A stretch of DNA of 5,616 bases from contig CAZYJG010000082.1 in NCBI GenBank assembly GCA_964647745.1, positions 1 to 5,616 on the forward strand, given 5' to 3'. The translations under genes were made by a program, and so were the position numbers. Origin of the DNA: Thiopontia sp964647745 (GTDB lineage Bacteria; Pseudomonadota; Gammaproteobacteria; GCF-002020875). Each line of letters opens with the position of its first letter. Within the stretch, counting starts at the first letter, position 1. Below are positions 1 to 4,825 of the stretch, one piece after another. The notes under the pieces were generated by a model. The model was not told the origin of the DNA, searched no databases, and saw only the letters and a program-made list of their open reading frames with translations.

Positions 1-121
1 GCTCCTTGCTGAAGCGGAAGCGGCCGGCGAGAACACACCCCTTCATTCCGGGGTCACAGGGTGTGTTCGGTACCTTCTGGCAGATGCCATTGGCATCATG
101 CGGGCAGCCCCAGCCTCCCAT
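1..121 (-). CDS. Small Cys-rich protein, N-terminal part (runs off the left edge)
   Basis: Only the first 40 codons are inside the window; the frame stays open to base 1. I do not recognise a named family and assign no function. The visible part has four cysteines at residues 6, 14, 22 and 29, a CPH triplet at 6-8 and a compact CDPGMKGCVL stretch at 22-31. This spacing of Cys and Gly suggests a metal-binding or disulfide-stabilised small protein (inference). There is no signal peptide, so it is probably cytoplasmic. The ATG lies 8 nt after the stop of the upstream secreted-protein gene on the same strand, so the two are probably co-transcribed. No good Shine-Dalgarno precedes it, which fits translational coupling. 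The residue pattern looks like selected protein rather than a random frame, and the frame has no upstream stop for some distance, so the exact start is inferred. Confidence 0.65.
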   Translation of the reverse strand, partial: MGGWGCPHDANGICQKVPNTPCDPGMKGCVLAGRFRFSKE

Positions 122-129
122 GGCTCGCG

Positions 130-876
130 TTACTGCTCGTTCTGGAAGTACTTCCGGTAGCGTTTGGGGCGATTGCGGTCACGCATCTTGAAGTTTTCCG
201 GCAGCAACCAGCTCTGGTCTCCAACCTGCTCTCCGATCTCGAAGGGGCTTGGCATGGAGATATTGGGCAGCTCCCAGCCACCAGGCATTCTTGGGGCATC
301 CGCGAGGAAATCCTCAGCCTCGTGGAAGGCCTCATCGGGTGGATCAGAGAACTTGTCGGAGTCACCCCAGGGGGCGCCTGGCTCCCATGGCTTGTAGTGC
401 CAGGGGTTTCCTGTTCCAGGAACCGGCCAGAACTTCATTGGGCTCATGTCAAAGTTCTTGTCATTGCCCCATGGCGGCTCCATGGTGGGTGGGTTGAATG
501 AGGGGTTGAATCCGGGGGCATTGTAGCCGCCAGGCCCGTAGCCGGGGGGGGCATAGCCCATCGGTGGTCCGTAGGGGGTCATGCCGGGAGGGCCATAGGG
601 ACCAAACCCTTGTGGAGGAGCCATCCCGTAGGGGGTGGGGCCATAGGGGCCCATGCCCTGGGGCATCATCCCATAGGGGGGCACCATTCCGGGGCCATAA
701 GGCATAGGAGGGCGGCTCTGAGGACGGCGCTTGCGTGGCTCGGCCTGCTGTGTGGCAGGGGCAGCCTGTTTGGCGGCCTGTTCAGTGACAGCCTCTTCGG
801 CAGCCACCGGCGTGGCCACGCTGCTGGCCACCAGGGCGCCTGCAATCGTACTCATTACAAGATTCAATTTTTTCAT
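130..876 (-). CDS. Secreted Pro/Gly/Tyr/Met-rich repeat protein, possibly sulfur-globule envelope-like
   Basis: A 248-residue protein with a typical Sec signal peptide: KK at residues 2-3, a hydrophobic core at about 5-22 and a likely cleavage after PVAA at residue 26. A Gln/Ala-rich linker and a basic patch (RKRR, 48-51) follow. Residues 57-123 form a low-complexity block with six PYG triplets (59, 67, 77, 82, 93, 101) plus GYxPPGYGPGGY. Residues 133-171 are rich in Trp-Gly/Pro (PPWG, FW, PWH, PW, PWG), then comes an acidic stretch (173-193) and a basic, aromatic C-terminus (RPKRYRKYF). There is no cysteine. Sulfur-globule proteins of sulfur oxidisers are secreted and Gly/Tyr/Pro-rich, and the FDMSPMKFW segment resembles what I recall of that group; this assignment is tentative. 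Another structural or envelope protein is possible. The start is supported by AAGAGG at 882-887, 5 nt before the ATG. Confidence 0.85.
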   Translation of the reverse strand: MKKLNLVMSTIAGALVASSVATPVAAEEAVTEQAAKQAAPATQQAEPRKRRPQSRPPMPYGPGMVPPYGMMPQGMGPYGPTPYGMAPPQGFGPYGPPGMTPYGPPMGYAPPGYGPGGYNAPGFNPSFNPPTMEPPWGNDKNFDMSPMKFWPVPGTGNPWHYKPWEPGAPWGDSDKFSDPPDEAFHEAEDFLADAPRMPGGWELPNISMPSPFEIGEQVGDQSWLLPENFKMRDRNRPKRYRKYFQNEQ

Positions 877-920
877 GAAAACCTCTTGGGTTTGGGTTTT
901 AAAAACGCTGTATCAATTTT

Positions 921-929
921 TGCTATAGT
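921..929 (+). promoter_or_regulatory. Candidate extended -10 promoter for the SET-domain gene
   Basis: TGCTATAGT matches the extended -10 pattern TGn followed by TATAAT at five of six hexamer positions. The -35 region (about 901-906) is poor, as is common for extended -10 promoters. The predicted start of transcription is near 936, giving a leader of about 80 nt that contains the 953-972 inverted repeat. Confidence 0.35.
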
Positions 930-953
930 AACATGAAATCGGCCGAAATACAA
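925..953 (-). promoter_or_regulatory. Candidate promoter for the secreted repeat protein gene
   Basis: On the minus strand TTGTAT (948-953) and TACTAT (925-930) are 17 nt apart. The match is modest, 3 of 6 and 4 of 6 to the sigma-70 consensus. Position and spacing are right for a start near 918, about 40 nt before the ATG. Confidence 0.25.
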
Positions 954-972
954 TTCAATTGAGCAATTGAAT
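953..972. repeat. Perfect 9+2+9 inverted repeat, operator-like
   Basis: The arms ATTCAATTG (953-961) and CAATTGAAT (964-972) are exact reverse complements with a 2-bp centre, AG. The site touches the -35 candidate of the minus-strand gene and lies just downstream of the predicted plus-strand start, a good position for a dimeric regulator to affect both directions. No regulator gene is visible here, and AT-rich palindromes can arise by chance. Confidence 0.45.
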
Positions 973-1017
973 AATGGTTTTGTCGGCTGTTGGGGTGGCA
1001 AGGAGAGTGGGAAAAGA

Positions 1018-1413
1018 ATGGGACAATCGAGGCAGTTTGAGGCGCACCACTTTGAGGTGCATCCCTCCACGATCAGTGGGTGTGGGCAGGGGCTCTTTTC
1101 ACTGGTTACCCTGCAACGAGGGGATACCATCGGCCCCTATCTGGGGGAGATTATCACCGATGCCCAGTCGGAGCGCAGACCCTATATCGATTCACACTAT
1201 CTGCTCTGGGTATGCCGGGACTGCCTGATTGTTGGGGAGAACTACACCCGTTACGTGAACCACTCGGAGCGCCCCAATGCACAGTTTGTGGTCTCGACTC
1301 GCTGGAAAAAGGCACGGATTGAGGCGCTGAAGAGGATACGCCCCGGGGAGGAGATCTTTATCGACTACGGGCCGGATTTCTGGGAGGCGGCGGAGATTGA
1401 GTGTCTGGGGTAG
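1018..1413 (+). CDS. Stand-alone SET-domain protein (putative protein-lysine methyltransferase)
   Basis: A 131-residue protein that is essentially one SET domain, the fold that transfers methyl from S-adenosylmethionine to lysine side chains. Visible motifs in order are GCGQGLF (21-27, the GxG motif near the SAM site), YLGEII (41-46), RYVNHS with PN at 86-87 (78-87, the R-x-x-N-H-S motif) and GEEIFIDYG (110-118, with the catalytic-type Tyr). The Cys that usually follows NHS is Glu here, and the post-SET zinc cysteines are absent, as in many small bacterial SET proteins. There is no signal peptide, so it should act in the cytoplasm on an unknown protein. I chose ATG 1018, with AAGGAG at 1000-1005, 12 nt upstream. 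An in-frame TTG at 967 would add 17 residues without resemblance to the domain and lies inside the palindrome. The methyltransferase activity is inferred from the family. Confidence 0.85.
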   Translation: MGQSRQFEAHHFEVHPSTISGCGQGLFSLVTLQRGDTIGPYLGEIITDAQSERRPYIDSHYLLWVCRDCLIVGENYTRYVNHSERPNAQFVVSTRWKKARIEALKRIRPGEEIFIDYGPDFWEAAEIECLG

Positions 1414-1422
1414 GAGAGGATC

Positions 1423-2700
1423 CTAGTGGTTGTTTGCAGTGCAGGATGAGCTGAGCCCCCCACGAACGCGGATGGTGTCGGACACTCGCTGGATGGCCAG
1501 CATAAAGGCGGAAGTGCGGTAGGAGAGCTCCCTTCTTGAGTGGGCCAGTGCGGCCACCTCATAGAATGCGTCAACCAGTTTCTTCTCCAGTTTTTTGTTG
1601 ACATCTTCCTCCTCCCAGTAGTGGCGTTGCAGATTCTGAACCCACTCAAAGTAGGAGGCGATTACACCACCGGCATTGGTCAGGATGTCGGGGACGACCG
1701 GGATATTCTTGCTCCAGAGGATCTCGTCTGCGGTTGGGGTTGTTGGCCCATTGGCGGCCTCAATCACAATTCTGCAGCGCAGCCTGTCGGCATTTCCCTT
1801 GTGGATGACCCCACCCAGTGCCGCCGGGATCAGGAAGTCACAGGGGGTGTAGAGGTGTGTGTCTGCGTCAATGGAGCGACTCTCCCCAAAGCCGTGAACG
1901 GTTCCATTCTCCTGCTTGTATTCGATCAGTGCCGGTATATCGAGCCCGTTTTCATCGATAATTCCCCCCCTGCAGTCACTGACGGCAATAATCTTGCAGC
2001 CAAATTCATCGAGGAATTTGGCGGCCCAGCTCCCTACGTTGCCGAACCCCTGGATCACCACCGTTGCACCCTTCAGTTCCATGTTGCGATACTCCGCAAC
2101 CTCGCGCAGCACGATGGAGGTTCCATACCCGGTGGCAGCCTCTCTCCCCTTTGATCCCCCAAGGTTGAGTGGTTTTCCGGTGACAATCCCTGGGCTGTAG
2201 CCGTGGAGCTGGCTGTATTCATCCATGAACCAGGCCATGATCTGGGCATTGGTGTTTACATCGGGTGCCGGGATATCGGTATGGACCCCAATCACCGGGC
2301 TGATGGCACGGACAAAGATTCGGGTCAGCTGCTCCAGTTCACGAGGAGAGAGCTTTGTGGGGTCTACCTGGATTCCCCCCTTGCCACCTCCATAGGGGAT
2401 ATCAACCAGTGCGGTCTTGAAGGTCATCAGTGCAGAGAGGGCCCGAACCTCGTCCAGGTCGACACATTCATGAAAGCGCAGCCCCCCCTTGAAGGGGCCG
2501 CGGGCATTGTTGTGCTGAACCCGGTAGCCATTGAGGACCATCAGGGAGCCATCATCCCGGACCAGCGGAAGTTCAACGCGCAGTTCGCGGTCAGGGTTCT
2601 TCAGCAGCTCGGCCAGGCTCTCGTTGAGCCCCAGTTCACGGCTTGCGCGATCAAACTGATCACAGTAGGAGTCGTAGTTATTGATCTCGACGGGGGTCAT
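1423..2700 (-). CDS. gdhA: Glu/Leu/Phe/Val-family dehydrogenase, probably glutamate dehydrogenase
   Basis: A 425-residue enzyme, predicted to interconvert glutamate with 2-oxoglutarate and ammonia using NAD(P)H, and so linking nitrogen and carbon metabolism in the cytoplasm. The N-terminal half has the substrate site: GPFKGGLRF (Lys71), TFK (Lys95), the family signature PYGGGKGG with catalytic Lys107, and PAPDV with Asp147. These correspond, at a constant offset, to Lys89, Lys113, Lys125 and Asp165 of clostridial glutamate dehydrogenase. The Rossmann half has GFGNVG (218-223), and SYFEWVQN (349-356) carries the conserved Ser349. Length and sequence are closer to the roughly 424-residue RocG/GudB type than to the E. 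coli 447-residue GdhA, which favours a catabolic, NAD-linked role, but cofactor choice cannot be read with certainty. It starts 10 nt after nfo on the same strand, with no strong Shine-Dalgarno. A leucine or other amino acid substrate is less likely. Confidence 0.95.
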   Translation of the reverse strand: MTPVEINNYDSYCDQFDRASRELGLNESLAELLKNPDRELRVELPLVRDDGSLMVLNGYRVQHNNARGPFKGGLRFHECVDLDEVRALSALMTFKTALVDIPYGGGKGGIQVDPTKLSPRELEQLTRIFVRAISPVIGVHTDIPAPDVNTNAQIMAWFMDEYSQLHGYSPGIVTGKPLNLGGSKGREAATGYGTSIVLREVAEYRNMELKGATVVIQGFGNVGSWAAKFLDEFGCKIIAVSDCRGGIIDENGLDIPALIEYKQENGTVHGFGESRSIDADTHLYTPCDFLIPAALGGVIHKGNADRLRCRIVIEAANGPTTPTADEILWSKNIPVVPDILTNAGGVIASYFEWVQNLQRHYWEEEDVNKKLEKKLVDAFYEVAALAHSRRELSYRTSAFMLAIQRVSDTIRVRGGLSSSCTANNH

Positions 2701-2710
2701 AATGGTCTGT

Positions 2711-3559
2711 TTACGGCTCTCTGATCATGCTGTAGAGCAGTTCTATCTCCTGTTGCCAGATGTCACTGTTGATAGTCTCCAGCACCATCGGGATCTGGTC
2801 AATCCTTTTGTCATTCATCAACATGCGGAACCCCTCAAGGCCGATGGTCCCCTTGCCGATGCTGTGGTGACGATCGACCCGGCTCTCGAACTCCGATTTG
2901 CAGTCATTGATGTGCATTCCGTGCAGGTAGCTGAAGCCAACAATCTCATCAAAGGCGTCCATGGTCTCGTTATAGGCATCAGCTGTACGCAGGTCGTAGC
3001 CGGCTGCGAAGGCGTGACAGGTATCAATGCAGACACCGACCCGGGATTTGTCCTCTACCTTGTCGATGATGTGTGCGAGGTGTTCAAAGCGGTACCCCAG
3101 GTTGGAGCCCTGGCCGGCGGTATTCTCGATCACGGCGGTAACCCCCCTGGTCTGCTCCAGGGCCAGGTTGATCGATTCTGCAATCTGGTCCAGGCAGGCA
3201 TCCTCGCTGATCTTGCGCAGGTGGCTGCCGGGGTGGAAGTTGAGGAGGGTGAGCCCCAGCTGGTGGCAGCGCTCCAGCTCATCGACAAAGGCGTTGAGTG
3301 ACTTTTCTCGTGCCTCCTTCTCGGGGTGTCCGAGGTTGATCAGATAGCTGTCGTGGGGGAGTACCTGTTGCGGGGTGTAGCCATTCCGCTCCATTGCGGC
3401 ATGAAAGCCATCAATCTGCTCACTGGTGAGTGGCTTTGCATTCCATTGGCGCTGGTTTTTGGTAAAGAGGGCAAAGGCCCTGGCGCCGATGTTGTGGGCA
3501 TTCTCCGGTGCATTCTGCACCCCTCCGGCGGTACTGACGTGTGCCCCAATCCATTTCAT
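2711..3559 (-). CDS. nfo: Endonuclease IV (AP endonuclease)
   Basis: A 282-residue protein close in length to E. coli Nfo (285) and similar along its whole length. The enzyme cuts the DNA backbone 5' to abasic sites and cleans blocked 3' ends in base excision repair, using three zinc ions in a TIM barrel. All nine metal ligands are present at E. coli numbering: His69, His109, Glu145, Asp179, His182, His216, Asp229, His231 and Glu261. Supporting blocks are FTKNQRQW (32-39), PHDSYLINLGHP (68-79), LNFHPGSH (106-113), ENTAGQGSNLG (145-155), CIDTCHAFAAGYDL (177-190) and VDRHHSIG (228-235). The start MKWIGAHVS matches the family N-terminus. The frame is open for a further 369 nt upstream, but that part would run through queA on the other strand and resembles nothing. 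No clear Shine-Dalgarno is seen. Confidence 0.98.
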   Translation of the reverse strand: MKWIGAHVSTAGGVQNAPENAHNIGARAFALFTKNQRQWNAKPLTSEQIDGFHAAMERNGYTPQQVLPHDSYLINLGHPEKEAREKSLNAFVDELERCHQLGLTLLNFHPGSHLRKISEDACLDQIAESINLALEQTRGVTAVIENTAGQGSNLGYRFEHLAHIIDKVEDKSRVGVCIDTCHAFAAGYDLRTADAYNETMDAFDEIVGFSYLHGMHINDCKSEFESRVDRHHSIGKGTIGLEGFRMLMNDKRIDQIPMVLETINSDIWQQEIELLYSMIREP

Positions 3560-3635
3560 GGTGATCTGTTCTTGTTGTTGTCTGGAAGGGGGCATTTTGC
3601 CATGGAATTGATCAGGGATGTTATCCTTGCGCGCC
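3560..3635. promoter_or_regulatory. Divergent nfo-queA spacer with a weak promoter candidate
   Basis: These 76 nt must carry the start signals of both nfo and queA unless transcripts begin inside a neighbour. On the plus strand TTGCCA (3597-3602, five of six matches) and TGTTAT (3619-3624, four of six) are 16 nt apart. They would place the start near 3631, only about 5 nt before the queA ATG, so the message would be almost leaderless. I found no convincing minus-strand promoter for nfo and no strong ribosome-binding site for either gene. Confidence 0.25.
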
Positions 3636-4682
3636 ATGCGCAAGAGTGACTTCCGGTTTGATCTTCCAGCTGAGCTGATTGCCCAGTTTCCACCCATGGA
3701 GAGGGGGGAGAGCCGACTCCTGGTTCTGGATAGGGACGAGACGGCGCATGATTGTAAATTCAATGAGATACTGGATTTTCTTAATCCAAATGATCTGCTT
3801 GTGTTTAACGACACCAAGGTGATTCCGGCCCGACTTTTTGGGCAGAAGGAGAGTGGTGGCAAGGTGGAGCTGCTGGTGGAGCGGGTGCTGGATGAGCACC
3901 ATCTGTTGGCCCACCTCAGGGCCAGCAAGTCTCCCAGGCCGGGTGCACTCCTGACCCTGGAAGGGGAGCTGAAGGCACGGGTGGTGGGTCGACGGGATGC
4001 CCTCTTTGAGGTTGAGTTTCTCGACCAGAGGCCGGTTGTTGAGCTGCTTGAGTCCGTTGGGCGGATTCCGCTCCCCCCCTATATTGAGCGCGAGGCCGAT
4101 GCGGAGGATCGGGAGCGCTACCAGACCGTCTATGCGCGCCACCAGGGGGCAGTGGCTGCACCGACAGCCGGGCTCCACTTTACCGATGAGATGCTCCAAC
4201 AGATTGCGGAGAAGGGCGTACAGAGCGGCTTTGTCACGCTCCATGTGGGGGCGGGGACCTTTCAGCCGGTGCGTGCCGAGCAGATTGAGGATCACGTGAT
4301 GCACAGTGAGTGGTTCGAGGTGACTGCAGCGCTCTGTGCACAGGTACGCGCCACCAGGGCTGCCGGTGGGCGGGTCATTGCTGTCGGGACCACGGCAGTA
4401 CGCAGCCTGGAGAGCGCCTCCAGGGGTGGGGAGATCGCCCCCTTCTCCGGGGAGACAGACATCTTCATCACGCCGGGGTACCATTTCAACACCGTGGATG
4501 CACTGCTGACCAATTTTCACCTCTCCGAGTCAACCCTGATGATGCTGGTGACCGCCTTTGGGGGGTATCGGGCGGTGATGGATGGCTACCACCATGCGAT
4601 CAGGGAGCGCTACCGCTTCTTCAGTTATGGGGATGCAATGTTGATTACCGGGCGTGGCAGGGCGGATGATCTGCCTGGATAG
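3636..4682 (+). CDS. queA: S-adenosylmethionine:tRNA ribosyltransferase-isomerase
   Basis: A 348-residue enzyme (E. coli 356) that transfers and isomerises the ribosyl part of S-adenosylmethionine onto preQ1 at tRNA position 34, giving epoxyqueuosine, the next-to-last step of queuosine synthesis. Family blocks are present in order: LVFNDTKVIPARL (55-67), RIPLPPYI (143-150), GAVAAPTAGLHF (171-182), HVGAGTFQPV (203-212), MHSEW (222-226), GTTAVRSLES (251-260), TDIFITPGYHF (274-284), TNFHLSEST (292-300) and SYGDAMLI (330-337). I chose ATG 3636 because MRKSDFRFDLP aligns with the family N-terminus MRVADFxFELP. ATG 3618, six codons upstream in frame, adds residues with no counterpart. Neither start has a strong Shine-Dalgarno. 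It is followed by tgt after 143 nt, the usual gene order, and no intrinsic terminator with a T-run separates them, so an operon is likely. Confidence 0.98.
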   Translation: MRKSDFRFDLPAELIAQFPPMERGESRLLVLDRDETAHDCKFNEILDFLNPNDLLVFNDTKVIPARLFGQKESGGKVELLVERVLDEHHLLAHLRASKSPRPGALLTLEGELKARVVGRRDALFEVEFLDQRPVVELLESVGRIPLPPYIEREADAEDRERYQTVYARHQGAVAAPTAGLHFTDEMLQQIAEKGVQSGFVTLHVGAGTFQPVRAEQIEDHVMHSEWFEVTAALCAQVRATRAAGGRVIAVGTTAVRSLESASRGGEIAPFSGETDIFITPGYHFNTVDALLTNFHLSESTLMMLVTAFGGYRAVMDGYHHAIRERYRFFSYGDAMLITGRGRADDLPG

Positions 4683-4685
4683 GAG
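4681..4685 (+). promoter_or_regulatory. Strong Shine-Dalgarno overlapping the queA stop
   Basis: AGGAG overlaps the queA TAG and lies 4 nt before an ATG at 4690. It is the best ribosome-binding site on the plus strand of this region, yet it serves only a 16-codon reading frame and not the recognised start of tgt, 136 nt further on. Confidence 0.45.
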
Positions 4686-4689
4686 AGTT

Positions 4690-4740
4690 ATGAGTAATCT
4701 GGCACAAGTATCCCTATGCTTATTTCAGGGGCGTCGGTAG
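4690..4740 (+). CDS. Possible 16-codon leader reading frame or remnant of an older tgt start
   Basis: ATG to TAG encodes MSNLAQVSLCLFQGRR. The evidence that it is translated is the well-placed AGGAG upstream. Codons 5-16 lie inside the left arm of the 112-bp palindrome, and the stop codon is in the 5' arm of the inner hairpin, so a translating ribosome would melt that arm. This layout resembles a leader peptide that controls an RNA fold, but there is no run of one amino acid to act as a sensor. It may equally be the stranded beginning of an earlier tgt frame interrupted by the palindrome, or chance. Confidence 0.2.
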   Translation: MSNLAQVSLCLFQGRR

Positions 4741-4814
4741 CCATGGATGGCTACCGTCGAGCGAACAGGGATGTTGTATAGCGCACCCTGACAATGAGTA
4801 TAGGGATGCTTGTG
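4703..4814 (+). repeat. 112-bp imperfect palindrome / structured RNA between queA and tgt
   Basis: The left arm 4703-4724 pairs with 4793-4814 over 22 continuous positions, 19 Watson-Crick and 3 G.T (4709/4808, 4718/4799, 4721/4796). After a bulged C4792 the helix continues as 4725-4730 with 4786-4791, then after a bulged A4785 as 4731-4734 with 4781-4784, the last a T.G pair. Inside are a 9-bp hairpin (4735-4743 with 4748-4756, loop TGGA) and a possible 4-bp hairpin (AACA 4764-4767 with TGTT 4772-4775, loop GGGA, a GNRA type), giving a three-way junction. All non-canonical pairs are G.U on the mRNA strand, which mildly favours selection on the plus-strand RNA. No T-run follows, so it is not an ordinary terminator. 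The size and shape recall ERIC-like intergenic palindromes, though the sequence is not ERIC. The structure is certain; its role is inference. Confidence 0.75.
4735..4756 (+). repeat. Inner perfect hairpin of the palindrome
   Basis: CGGTAGCCAT (4735-4744) and ATGGCTACCG (4747-4756) are exact reverse complements, forming at least 9 bp with a TGGA loop in RNA. The hairpin stacks directly on the end of the long outer helix. The stop codon of the 16-codon frame (4738-4740) is within its 5' arm. Confidence 0.7.
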
Positions 4815-4825
4815 GAAACCATCAT

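Larger units (their letters stand above)
877..1017. promoter_or_regulatory. Divergent intergenic control region
   Basis: This 141-nt, AT-rich spacer separates two divergent genes and holds the start signals of both. The -10 candidates of the two directions overlap at 924-930, so polymerase could probably occupy only one direction at a time (inference). A perfect inverted repeat lies at 953-972. Shine-Dalgarno candidates sit at both ends: AAGAGG (882-887, minus) and AAGGAG (1000-1005, plus). Confidence 0.6.

Noticed and set aside
31..68. Perfect 10-bp inverted repeat GAACACACCC / GGGTGTGTTC as a terminator of the secreted-protein gene
   Set aside because: No T-run follows in either direction, and the repeat lies inside the open frame of the Cys-rich protein, where it is explained by coding sequence.
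83..97. GATGCCA / TGGCATC palindrome as a terminator or operator
   Set aside because: The loop is only 1-3 nt, there is no T-run, and it lies within the coding sequence of the Cys-rich protein.
61..501. Long plus-strand frame opposite the secreted-protein gene
   Set aside because: It is a shadow of the GC-rich repeat gene. The minus-strand frame has a signal peptide, coherent repeats and a Shine-Dalgarno.
967..1017. TTG start giving a SET protein with 17 extra residues
   Set aside because: The extra residues are not part of the domain, the TTG is inside the palindrome, and ATG 1018 has an upstream AAGGAG.
3560..3928. N-terminal extension of endonuclease IV
   Set aside because: The extra 123 residues run antisense through queA and match nothing; MKWIGAHVS is the family start.
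3621..4520. 299-codon minus-strand frame opposite queA
   Set aside because: QueA on the plus strand is unmistakable; the antisense frame shows no recognisable domain.
4703..4814. Reading the palindrome as an intrinsic terminator or a preQ1 riboswitch
   Set aside because: No T-run follows the stem, and the fold is far larger than the compact preQ1 riboswitches I know and lacks their C-rich loop and A-rich tail arrangement.
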